Of a stretch of DNA of 10,212 nucleotides, positions 1-6,621 are shown piece by piece (the stretch's first letter is position 1; every line of letters starts with the position of its first letter). The position numbers and the translations under genes are program-made. The DNA is from Gemmatimonadaceae bacterium (GTDB lineage Bacteria > Gemmatimonadota > Gemmatimonadetes > Gemmatimonadales > Gemmatimonadaceae), in contig JACDDZ010000048.1 in assembly GCA_013816695.1 (NCBI GenBank), forward strand, positions 1 to 10,212, read 5' to 3'. The notes under the pieces are model-generated. The model was not told where the DNA came from. It worked only from the letters and a program-made list of their open reading frames with translations, and did not search any database.

Positions 1-1032
1 GCGGTGGCAACGAACAGCGCGACAAGCGCTTTGCACATCGCTTATCTCGCTCTGGGATTGAAGCCAGGCGATTACGTGTGGACTACGCCAGTTACATTCG
101 TGGCGACGTCGAACGCTGCACTCTACTGCGGGGCGAAAATCGACTTTGTGGACATCGATTCGCGCACATACAATCTGAGCGTGGATGCCCTGCTCGAAAA
201 GCTGCTTGTCGCGGAGCGCGACGGTAGGCTGCCGAAGATAGTCACGGCCGTGCACCTCGGCGGCCAATCCTGCGACATGGCAGGAATTCATGCGCTAAGC
301 CAGCGGTTCGGCTTCAAAGTTGTCGAGGACGCATCTCATTCGGTCGGTGGCAAGTATCGCGGCGAACATATCGGCGGCTGCCACTACAGCGACATCTGCA
401 TTTTCAGTTTTCACCCGGTAAAGATCATCACGACGGGCGAAGGCGGGATGGCGCTTACCAACAGCCCCGAGTTGGCGGCTCGCCTGTCCCGGCTTCGCAG
501 CCACGGAATTACCCGTGTTGCGTCGGAAATGACTCATCTCCCGGACGGTCCCTGGTATTATCAACAACTGGAGCTGGGTTTCAACTATCGACTGACTGAA
601 TTCCAGGCGGCTCTCGGACTAAGCCAGCTGTCACGGCTTGATGAGTTCGTCGAGCGTCGGCGGGGGCTCGCCGAGAAATACAACGAGTTGCTCGCTGATT
701 TGTGGGTGACGACGCCATGGGAACATCCTGACTCCCATTCGGCGATGCACCTCTACATAGTGCGCCTGAAACGCGACCGGGCAAAGCTTGGTCAGTCTGA
801 AGTATTCGAGCGACTCCGAACGGCGGGCGTTGGGGTAAATCTCCACTACATCCCCGTTTACCGGCAGCCGCTTTACGAAGCGATGGGATTTGACCGGAGA
901 GATTTTCCCCAGGCCGAGGCGTATTATTCCGAGGCCATGAGCCTTCCACTTTTTCCAGGGCTGACAGACGCCCAGCAGCTCGAAGTGGTTCAGAGAATGA
1001 AGGCGCCCATAGGCCACCAGACGATCTTTTGA
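1..1032 (+). CDS. pseC: PseC-type UDP-4-amino-sugar aminotransferase, 5'-truncated
   Basis: This is a cytoplasmic PLP-dependent aminotransferase of the DegT/DnrJ/EryC1 family, best matching PseC. PseC converts UDP-2-acetamido-2,6-dideoxy-4-keto-arabino-hexose to the 4-amino sugar, using glutamate as amine donor. The reading frame is open from base 1 and a GTG at base 4 lies inside conserved sequence (AVATNSATSALH), so the true start is outside the window and about 40 N-terminal residues are missing. Counting codons from base 1, the PLP-pyridine aspartate is D110 in EDASHSVGG and the Schiff-base lysine is K141 in FSFHPVKIITTGEGG. The later WYYQQLELGFNYRLTEFQAA segment is typical of PseC and its close relatives. 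It ends with TGA 23 bases before the aldo/keto reductase. The family is certain; the substrate is supported by pseG and a neuB-type gene in the same run. A related sugar aminotransferase remains possible. Confidence 0.92.
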   Translation, partial: AVATNSATSALHIAYLALGLKPGDYVWTTPVTFVATSNAALYCGAKIDFVDIDSRTYNLSVDALLEKLLVAERDGRLPKIVTAVHLGGQSCDMAGIHALSQRFGFKVVEDASHSVGGKYRGEHIGGCHYSDICIFSFHPVKIITTGEGGMALTNSPELAARLSRLRSHGITRVASEMTHLPDGPWYYQQLELGFNYRLTEFQAALGLSQLSRLDEFVERRRGLAEKYNELLADLWVTTPWEHPDSHSAMHLYIVRLKRDRAKLGQSEVFERLRTAGVGVNLHYIPVYRQPLYEAMGFDRRDFPQAEAYYSEAMSLPLFPGLTDAQQLEVVQRMKAPIGHQTIF

Positions 1033-1055
1033 CGGAAACTGCGTCAGCGGTATGA

Positions 1056-1937
1056 ATGGCAAGTTCTGATCGGCTTGCAATCGGGACGGCGCAGTTCGGT
1101 TTGGCTTATGGTGTTGCAAATGTGCGCGGACAAGTATCGCGTGACGAAGCTGCCGGGATTCTGGCGTTTGCATCTTCTGCGGGCATTCATACCATTGACA
1201 CCGCTGCAGGATACGGCGAAAGCGAAACACGACTCGGCGATATCGGGGTCAAGGGATGGGAGCTGGTTTCAAAACTTCCCGCCATCCCGCGTGGCTGCCG
1301 CGACATCCAGGCCTGGGTCGAAGAGGTTGCGCGGGAGTCACTAACGCGCCTTCGTGTTGAATGCTTGTACGGTTTTCTGCTGCACCGCCCAAGCGAACTT
1401 CTCGAGGATCGAGGACCCGAGCTTTATTCAGCCATGACCCGTCTCAAGGAGCTGGGAATAGTTCGGGCGATCGGGATTTCCATTTACGATCCGAGTGAGC
1501 TGGACGAAATCATGGAGTCGCATCCAATGGATATTGTGCAGGCTCCGTTCAACTTGCTCGACCGACGCCTCGAGGACACCGGATGGATGCAGCGAATTTC
1601 CGCTAGCGGCGCGGAGCTTCATGTAAGGTCGGTGTTCCTGCAGGGACTTCTCCTGATGAAGAACAGTGAGCGCCCGGCGAAATTTGGCAGATGGGTCGGC
1701 CTTTGGGACCACTATGACAGTTGGCTTGCTGACAGTGGATTAACGGCCCTCGAAGCATGTCTGAGTTTTGCTCTTTCCTTTCCCGAGATTCACAAAGTGA
1801 TCGTAGGGATCGACAGTCTCAGGCAGCTGAAGGAAATCCTGGCCGCGTCGGACCATTCTTATGTTGCACCGCCTGACGGATTAAGAAGCGCTGACACTTC
1901 ATTGATAAATCCGGGCGCCTGGCCGGCGCTCAGCTGA
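1056..1937 (+). CDS. Aldo/keto reductase family protein
   Basis: This 293-residue protein is an aldo/keto reductase, a cytoplasmic NAD(P)H-dependent TIM-barrel oxidoreductase acting on carbonyl groups. It starts with the barrel strand LAIGTAQFGLAYGV. The full catalytic tetrad can be placed: D48 and Y53 in IDTAAGYGESE, K73 in LVSKLP and H110 in LLHRP. The later QAPFNLLDRR (near residue 165) and the C-terminal VIVGIDSLRQL segment match the usual cofactor side of the barrel. The ATG at 1056 places the first barrel strand right at the N-terminus, as is normal for the family; no strong Shine-Dalgarno is visible. Aldo/keto reductases of this subgroup often sit next to SpsF-like genes in surface-polysaccharide loci, but I know of no settled role for them. 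It could reduce a keto-sugar or a keto-acid made by neighbouring enzymes; the substrate is unknown. Confidence 0.9.
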   Translation: MASSDRLAIGTAQFGLAYGVANVRGQVSRDEAAGILAFASSAGIHTIDTAAGYGESETRLGDIGVKGWELVSKLPAIPRGCRDIQAWVEEVARESLTRLRVECLYGFLLHRPSELLEDRGPELYSAMTRLKELGIVRAIGISIYDPSELDEIMESHPMDIVQAPFNLLDRRLEDTGWMQRISASGAELHVRSVFLQGLLLMKNSERPAKFGRWVGLWDHYDSWLADSGLTALEACLSFALSFPEIHKVIVGIDSLRQLKEILAASDHSYVAPPDGLRSADTSLINPGAWPALS

Positions 1938-1956
1938 TACTTTCGGACTATTGAGC

Positions 1957-2667
1957 ATGACGCGAAGGCTCGTGGCTGCAATTGCATGCCGCAACAACGG
2001 CTCCCGGCTTTATGGAAAGCCGCTTCAGAACCTCGATGTTAAACAGAATGTCCGCATTCTCGACAACCTCGTGAACTGCATCCGCACGATTCCGGCGGTG
2101 GATGAGATAGTGCTTGGAATTGCGGAAGGGAGTCATAATGAAATATTCAAGGACGTGGCCGCGGAGCTCGGGCTTCGATATATCGTTGGTGACGGTATCG
2201 ATGTGTTGTCCAGACTAATCAAGTGCGGCCGGCTCGCTGGTGCCACAGACATCTTTCGTGCGACGAGTGAATCACCCTTCCTGTACTTCGAGGCCGCCGA
2301 GGGGATGTGGCGGCGCCATCAGCAGGAAAGTGCAGATGCGACATTCCTTGACGATATCGTAGATGGATGCGGTTTCCAGATTATCTCGTTGAGAGCGCTC
2401 GAGGAGGCACACGCAAAGGGCAACGAGACACACAGGTCGGAGCTCTGTTCGCTGTACATTCGGCAGAATGCCACGGATTTCCGCATCATAACGGAGTATC
2501 CGCCAGAGCGGCTGCGAAGGCCGGAGCTGCGGCTCACCGTTGATACGCCTGAAGATCTGGTGTTGTGCAGGGCCGTCTATGAGAGGTTTGCCGAATTCGC
2601 GCCGCGAATCCCGGTCCTCGAAGTTCTCCCTTTTATTGAATCGTTATCTGCGGCTCCAGCCCATTGA
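1957..2667 (+). CDS. SpsF-like cytidylyltransferase (probable CMP-sugar activation)
   Basis: This 236-residue protein resembles the SpsF / acylneuraminate-cytidylyltransferase-like nucleotidyltransferases. The nucleotide-binding signature is CRNNGSRLYGKPLQNL (residues 11-26), followed by a VGDGIDVLSR segment (77-86) and LRLTVDTPEDL (191-201), which is the conserved SpsF C-terminal motif. The family's usual ITGDCP-like strand reads RATSESP here (101-107), so the glycine-aspartate pair has become serine-glutamate. No other cytidylyltransferase is present, so this is the best candidate for the PseF step, activating the finished nonulosonic acid with CTP; that is an inference from context. ATG at 1957 is chosen; a TTG at 1951 two codons earlier is in frame and possible, and neither has a clear ribosome binding site. 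It ends 38 bases before the class III aminotransferase. It could instead activate a different sugar or sugar acid. Confidence 0.84.
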   Translation: MTRRLVAAIACRNNGSRLYGKPLQNLDVKQNVRILDNLVNCIRTIPAVDEIVLGIAEGSHNEIFKDVAAELGLRYIVGDGIDVLSRLIKCGRLAGATDIFRATSESPFLYFEAAEGMWRRHQQESADATFLDDIVDGCGFQIISLRALEEAHAKGNETHRSELCSLYIRQNATDFRIITEYPPERLRRPELRLTVDTPEDLVLCRAVYERFAEFAPRIPVLEVLPFIESLSAAPAH

Positions 2668-2705
2668 TGCCTTGCCGGTAATAATCATTCATCTGTCGCA
2701 GGGTT

Positions 2706-4055
2706 ATGAACCAAATAAATAACTTCCATAAATCGCAGGAATTTCGCGCCAGGATTCATGACCTGGTGCCGGGTGGATCGCACACGTATTCCAAGGGCGA
2801 CGATCAGTTTCCTTCGCTGTCTCCCGCCGCTATTGACCATGGTCTCGGCGCGAGGGTGTGGGACATTGACGGCAACGAGTACCTGGACTGTTCGATGGGG
2901 CTTACCTCAGTCAGCCTCGGCCATGCGTACAAGCCCGTCTTGGACCGAGTCAAACGCGAACTGGACCGGGGCGTCAATTTCCAGCGGCCATCCGTACTGG
3001 AGCTCGAAATGGCGCAGCGTTTTGTGGCGCTGGTACCGCAGCATGACATGGTCAAGTTCGCAAAGAACGGATCCACTGTGACAACCGCGGCTGTGAAGCT
3101 GGCCCGCGCGGCCACGGGACGGAAGCTTGTCGGTTTCCCCGGCAACCATCCTTTCTACAGCTACGACGACTGGTTTATCGGGTCGACTGTGGTGAACAAG
3201 GGTATTCCTGAAGAGTTCGGGAACCTATCCGTAAAATTCAAGGCGTGCGACATCGAGTCGCTGAAGGCCATTTTCAAGCAGTATCCGAACGAGATTGCGT
3301 GCATCATGACTGAGCCGGAGAAGAGCACCTGCACGGTGGATTGTCCGTGCGGCGCAAACCCCGGTGAGTTCCTCAGGCAGGCAATTGATCTGGCGCATGC
3401 GCATGGCGCGCTCTTCATCATCGATGAGATGGTATCGGGATTCAAGACAGCGCTTCCGGGATCGATAACGAAATACAACCTGCCGGCCGACATGGCGACG
3501 TGGGGGAAGGGAATCGCAAATGGTTTTGCATTCTGCGCGCTGACCGGAACAAAGGAAGTGATGGAGCTGGGCGGAATTCGAAACAAGGGTGCAGAAAAGG
3601 TTTTTCTCATCTCCACCACGCATGGCGCCGAGACGCACGCGATGGCCGCTGCCCTCGCAACTATTGACGTGTTCGAGGCAGGAAATGTCATCGCCACGAA
3701 TCACGCGATGGGCAGGAAAATCATCGCGGAGTGTGAGCGCGCGTTCACCGCTGCCGGCCTTGGCGACTGCATTCAGGTACTTCCTGCCGAATGGCTGCCC
3801 GCTTTCGTTTTCAGGGACGGAAAGGGTCAGCCATCTGCAGGATTCAGGACGCTGTTCATGCAGGAGATGATTCGCCGAGGAATATTGTTCCAGGGAATTT
3901 TCGCTCCGACTCCTTCGCACACTGATCTCGACACCCAACAGTTTGTAAGCGCAGTCACGGAATCGCTTCAAGTGTATCGTCGCGCTCTTTCGGAAGGTTA
4001 CGACAAGTATCTTGTCGGCGAACCCACGAGAGCGGTTTTCCGCAAGACGCTCTGA
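2706..4055 (+). CDS. Class III PLP-dependent aminotransferase, glutamate-1-semialdehyde-aminomutase-like
   Basis: This 449-residue cytoplasmic protein is a fold-type I, class III aminotransferase. The N-terminal LVPGGSHTYSKG (residues 20-31) and the NGSTVTTAAVKLARAATGR segment (121-139, phosphate/PLP side) are characteristic of the glutamate-1-semialdehyde-aminomutase-like branch found in polysaccharide loci. The pyridine-nitrogen aspartate is D240 in IIDEMVSGFK, and the PLP lysine is K268 in TWGKGIANGF. A heme-pathway HemL is unlikely: the gene lies between SpsF-like and nitrilase genes and the sequence departs from HemL around the lysine. An odd point is a cysteine group, C209, C213 and C215, in STCTVDCPCG between the TEPE and D240 motifs. 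The start at ATG 2706 gives a normal N-terminus; only a weak, very close AGGG precedes it. It could aminate a keto or aldehyde group on a sugar or on an acyl precursor; the substrate is unknown. Confidence 0.9.
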   Translation: MNQINNFHKSQEFRARIHDLVPGGSHTYSKGDDQFPSLSPAAIDHGLGARVWDIDGNEYLDCSMGLTSVSLGHAYKPVLDRVKRELDRGVNFQRPSVLELEMAQRFVALVPQHDMVKFAKNGSTVTTAAVKLARAATGRKLVGFPGNHPFYSYDDWFIGSTVVNKGIPEEFGNLSVKFKACDIESLKAIFKQYPNEIACIMTEPEKSTCTVDCPCGANPGEFLRQAIDLAHAHGALFIIDEMVSGFKTALPGSITKYNLPADMATWGKGIANGFAFCALTGTKEVMELGGIRNKGAEKVFLISTTHGAETHAMAAALATIDVFEAGNVIATNHAMGRKIIAECERAFTAAGLGDCIQVLPAEWLPAFVFRDGKGQPSAGFRTLFMQEMIRRGILFQGIFAPTPSHTDLDTQQFVSAVTESLQVYRRALSEGYDKYLVGEPTRAVFRKTL

Positions 4056-4074
4056 CACGCCGGTCTCCGCGCTC

Positions 4075-4866
4075 ATGAGAATTGCGCTGGCTTCGATGGA
4101 TCAGGCCTGGGAAAACAAGGAGCTCAACCTGGAGCGCGTATCGGCTCTGGCGAATAGCGCCGCCGGACTTGGCGCGGAGCTGGTCGTGTTTCCCGAGATG
4201 ACGCTTACGGGATTCACGATGAACACCGGTTACTCTGCAGAAACGGCCGAGAACTCACCAAGTGTGAAGGCTCTGGCGCAGATTGCTGCTGCGGAGAAGA
4301 TCTGGCTTCTTGCCGGTGTTGTGTTTCGCTCGGGTGAGACCGCGACAAATAACCTGGTCGGGTTTGCACCGGACGGGATGCAACGCGTTCTCTATGCGAA
4401 GATCCACCCGTTTTCCTTTGCCGGCGAAGACCGGTTTTTTTCGAGAGGTGAGCATCTGGCGACATTGGCGCTGACCGAGTTCACACTCGGGCTTTCCATA
4501 TGCTATGATCTGCGATTCCCCGAGCTGTTTGCGGCGCTTGCTGACAAGGCTGATGTCCTCATTAACATTGCAAACTGGCCCAGGCGGCGTCTGGACCATT
4601 GGGTGACGCTGCTGCGTGCGCGCGCCATCGAAAACCAGGTTTATGTCGTCGGTGTGAATCGTACTGGCACAGATGGGAACGGCGTAGAGTATGTGAGCAG
4701 CTCGATGGTGATCGATCCCAATGGGGTGGCATTGTCGCCGGTTTCTACCGCCGGCGACATTGACGTCTACGATATGACGCGCCAAGCGCTTGACGAATTC
4801 AGAAAAAGCTTCTCCACAAGACAGGACCGTCTTCCGGACCTATACGGGAAATTCTTGCATGAATAA
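4075..4866 (+). CDS. Nitrilase-superfamily carbon-nitrogen hydrolase
   Basis: This 263-residue protein belongs to the nitrilase (C-N hydrolase) superfamily, which hydrolyses amides or nitriles through a Glu-Lys-Cys triad. All three residues are visible: E41 in VVFPEMTLTGF, K109 in YAKIHPFSFAGED and C143 in SICYDLRFPELF. The downstream NIANWP (about 163-168) and HWVTLLRARAIENQVYVVGVNRTG region is typical of the omega-amidase/Nit2-like branch. The length fits a single catalytic domain with no synthetase or ligase fusion. ATG 4075 gives the canonical MRIALASMDQ first strand; the frame stays open further upstream but that would overlap the aminotransferase gene by 44 bases. The stop overlaps the deacetylase start by eight bases, which argues for joint expression. 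Its substrate may be an amide side chain or an amide by-product in sugar synthesis; the exact activity cannot be read from the sequence. Confidence 0.91.
   Translation: MRIALASMDQAWENKELNLERVSALANSAAGLGAELVVFPEMTLTGFTMNTGYSAETAENSPSVKALAQIAAAEKIWLLAGVVFRSGETATNNLVGFAPDGMQRVLYAKIHPFSFAGEDRFFSRGEHLATLALTEFTLGLSICYDLRFPELFAALADKADVLINIANWPRRRLDHWVTLLRARAIENQVYVVGVNRTGTDGNGVEYVSSSMVIDPNGVALSPVSTAGDIDVYDMTRQALDEFRKSFSTRQDRLPDLYGKFLHE
4859..4866 (+). promoter_or_regulatory. Stop/start overlap ATGAATAA between C-N hydrolase and deacetylase
   Basis: The deacetylase ATG lies inside the last three codons of the hydrolase gene, in a different frame, so the two share eight bases. This is the usual arrangement for translational coupling and supports coordinated amounts of the two enzymes. 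The coupling itself is inferred. Confidence 0.7.
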
Positions 4867-5557
4867 GCAGCTCACTGTTGAAAGTGCTCTCGTAGTGGCG
4901 GCGCACCCCGATGATGAGGCGCTCGGGTGTGGAGGCACGATCGCGAAGCTAGTGGAGCAGCATGCTTCAGTTCATGTAGCGTTCATGGCCGACGGCGTGT
5001 TTTCCCGTTCGGCGCAAAAGGACGAGCATGCGCAGCAGCTGGTGGCGCGCAGGGACGCAGCCAGAAGAGCGTGCGCGCAGCTCGGAGTGAAGTCGGTGTC
5101 GTTCGGAGAGTTTCCAGATAATCGCATGGACTCCATACCGATGCTGGACATAGCGCAGGCCGTCGAGAGTCTCGTTAACAAGTATTCTCCTGAACTGATT
5201 TTGACGCATCACGCTGGGGATCTGAACGTTGACCACCAGCGGCTCTCTGCTGCGGTTGTCACCGCGTGCCGCCCCCAGGCAGGGATGGACGTCAGGACAA
5301 TACTCATGTTCGAGGTGCCATCGAGCACCGAGTGGCATGTGCCCGGCGCCGCTCCTGCATTTGCGCCCAATTGGTATGTTGACATTTCAAAGAATCTCGA
5401 TCGCAAGATTGCCGCACTGAACGAGTATTCCGTGGAGATGAGGGAATGGCCGCATCCACGGTCAGTCCGTGGAGTGACGCACCTTGCGCATTGGCGCGGT
5501 GCGACGGTTGGTGTAGATGCCGCCGAAGCATTCGTTCTCGGCCGACGCATCGATTGA
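4859..5557 (+). CDS. PIG-L/LmbE family N-deacetylase
   Basis: This 232-residue protein is a PIG-L (LmbE-like) zinc-dependent deacetylase, a family that removes N-acetyl groups from GlcNAc-type sugars and related compounds. The hallmark AHPDDEALGCGG begins at residue 15 (H16, D18 and D19 supply metal ligand and catalytic base). The second metal/catalytic motif is HHAGDLNVDHQ at 117-127, where H126 is the likely remaining ligand. No signal peptide or membrane segment is seen, so it acts in the cytoplasm. ATG 4859 is used, with a GGGAA about eight bases upstream and an eight-base overlap with the C-N hydrolase; an upstream in-frame start near 4790 would overlap that gene by 77 bases and adds unlikely sequence. 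The standard pseudaminic pathway needs no deacetylase, so this enzyme probably exposes an amine for a different acylation, an inference from the ATP-grasp and GNAT genes nearby. Confidence 0.92.
   Translation: MNKQLTVESALVVAAHPDDEALGCGGTIAKLVEQHASVHVAFMADGVFSRSAQKDEHAQQLVARRDAARRACAQLGVKSVSFGEFPDNRMDSIPMLDIAQAVESLVNKYSPELILTHHAGDLNVDHQRLSAAVVTACRPQAGMDVRTILMFEVPSSTEWHVPGAAPAFAPNWYVDISKNLDRKIAALNEYSVEMREWPHPRSVRGVTHLAHWRGATVGVDAAEAFVLGRRID
5554..5557 (+). promoter_or_regulatory. TTGA overlap: deacetylase stop and pseG start
   Basis: The TGA stop shares three bases with a TTG that begins the pseG frame. No convincing Shine-Dalgarno precedes it, so re-initiation by the ribosome finishing the deacetylase would be the likely route. 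The start choice rests on frame position and the N-terminal motif. Confidence 0.6.
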
Positions 5558-6621
5558 GAAGCTCCCGGGCGGGGACCGAGACTCGCCCCCTCCTGATTGT
5601 GCGCGCAGACGCGAACGCTGCCATTGGCAGCGGCCACGCAAAACGAAGCGCCGCAGTTGCAGAAGAGTGGCATAGGCGGGATTTGCAATTTGCTCTTGTT
5701 ACGAGCGGTTCCCTGGAGTCCGTGCCCACGGCGATTCGTCGGCGCGCTTCACGCATCGAGACAGGGTTTGCAGCGCATCCCGACCCTGAGGATCTTGACC
5801 GTTTGCTCCGCATGATAGGGGAGAGCCAAACCCCATGTGTTTTGCTTGACGGGTATGGCTTTGATGAGGAGTATCGCCGCGCAATCCGGCAAAGCGGCGC
5901 GACGCTCATCGTTATGGACGACAACGGGTCGCAGGCAAGTCACGCCCACGTCGTCGTCAACAGCAGCCCATCGGCTGATCGTACGGAATACCGTGGGATT
6001 GCGGTAGAATCTTTGGTTGGACCTGCTTTCGCGCCGTTGCGAAGCGAGTTCATGCTGCAGTCGCGAAAAACCGGCAGCGACCTTTCCGAGCCCCCGAGAA
6101 TTCTCGTCACGCTTGGGGGCAGCGACCGGCTTAACCGGACTGCGATGGTCATTGAAGCATTGGAGCTGACCAGCCGCCGGGTGCAAGCACGAGTGGTCAT
6201 CGGCCCCGCGAACACCGGGAAAGGTGAGCTGCTTGAAAAATGTTCGTCCGCTAGTCAACACATCGAGTGTATTGTCGATCCACCGGACATGTCAGCGCTG
6301 ATGGCCTGGTCGGATATTGCTGTGTGCGCTTCGGGAGGAACGCTGCTCGAGATTGCGTTTCTTGGCGTACCCTCACTCTCGCTCGTGCTGGCGGAGAACC
6401 AGCGGAAGATTGGAGAAACGTTCGCAGATTCTGGCGTCACCCGTAATCTCGGTTCCGCAGAGCAGTTGACCGCCCGCGGCATTGCCGACGCACTGACCGA
6501 AATGCTCGAGAACCAGGAGATACGGCGGGCGCAGACAATTGCGGGACAGAGTCTCATAGATGGCTTGGGGACCAGCCGTATTGTGGATCATATTCTCGGT
6601 TTTACAACGGTGAACGATTGA
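5554..6621 (+). CDS. pseG: PseG-type UDP-sugar hydrolase
   Basis: PseG removes UDP from UDP-2,4-diacetamido-2,4,6-trideoxy-beta-L-altropyranose, giving the free sugar for the synthase. This 355-residue protein has the family's GT-B-like layout. The N-terminal LLIVRADANAAIGSGHAKR carries the catalytic histidine H28 in the GxGHxxR motif. The C-terminal nucleotide-binding part has ASGGTLLEIAFLGVPS (S260-G261-G262-T263, E266) followed by LVLAENQRK (E281, N282, Q283). The middle contains LVTLGGSDRLN, also typical. The TTG at 5554 is chosen because it overlaps the deacetylase stop as TTGA and leaves only 12 residues before the first strand; extension to 5446 would run 112 bases into the deacetylase gene. 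No clear Shine-Dalgarno is visible, so translation is probably coupled. Its presence points to an L-altro (pseudaminic) rather than a legionaminic precursor. Confidence 0.92.
   Translation: MRSSRAGTETRPLLIVRADANAAIGSGHAKRSAAVAEEWHRRDLQFALVTSGSLESVPTAIRRRASRIETGFAAHPDPEDLDRLLRMIGESQTPCVLLDGYGFDEEYRRAIRQSGATLIVMDDNGSQASHAHVVVNSSPSADRTEYRGIAVESLVGPAFAPLRSEFMLQSRKTGSDLSEPPRILVTLGGSDRLNRTAMVIEALELTSRRVQARVVIGPANTGKGELLEKCSSASQHIECIVDPPDMSALMAWSDIAVCASGGTLLEIAFLGVPSLSLVLAENQRKIGETFADSGVTRNLGSAEQLTARGIADALTEMLENQEIRRAQTIAGQSLIDGLGTSRIVDHILGFTTVND
6618..6621 (+). promoter_or_regulatory. TTGA overlap: pseG stop and GNAT start
   Basis: The same TTGA arrangement recurs at the pseG/acetyltransferase junction, again with only a weak purine stretch upstream (ACGGTGA). 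An internal ATG at 6687 is the competing start. Confidence 0.5.

Noticed and set aside
631..1230. A 199-residue minus-strand open frame spanning the pseC/reductase junction
   Set aside because: It overlaps two well-supported genes and has no family-like motif.
2668..2705. Possible internal promoter in the 38-base gap before the class III aminotransferase
   Set aside because: AT-rich patches are present but no -35/-10 pair with workable spacing can be made, and the gap is short.
2706..4055. Assignment of the class III aminotransferase as heme-pathway HemL
   Set aside because: The neighbours are sugar genes and the sequence around K268 and the cysteine group differs from what I know of HemL.
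4012..4074. Upstream extension of the C-N hydrolase frame by 21 residues
   Set aside because: It overlaps the aminotransferase gene, gives arginine-rich sequence, and ATG 4075 yields the canonical first strand.
3225..4076. A 283-residue open frame on the minus strand across the class III aminotransferase gene
   Set aside because: The opposite strand encodes a clear aminotransferase with PLP motifs; the antisense translation shows no recognisable domain and is explained by codon bias.
5446..5553. Upstream extension of the pseG frame by 36 residues
   Set aside because: It lies wholly inside the deacetylase gene, and the family's first strand begins shortly after TTG 5554.
5304..5924. A 206-residue minus-strand open frame over the deacetylase and pseG genes
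   Set aside because: Low-complexity serine/arginine-rich translation antisense to two confident genes.
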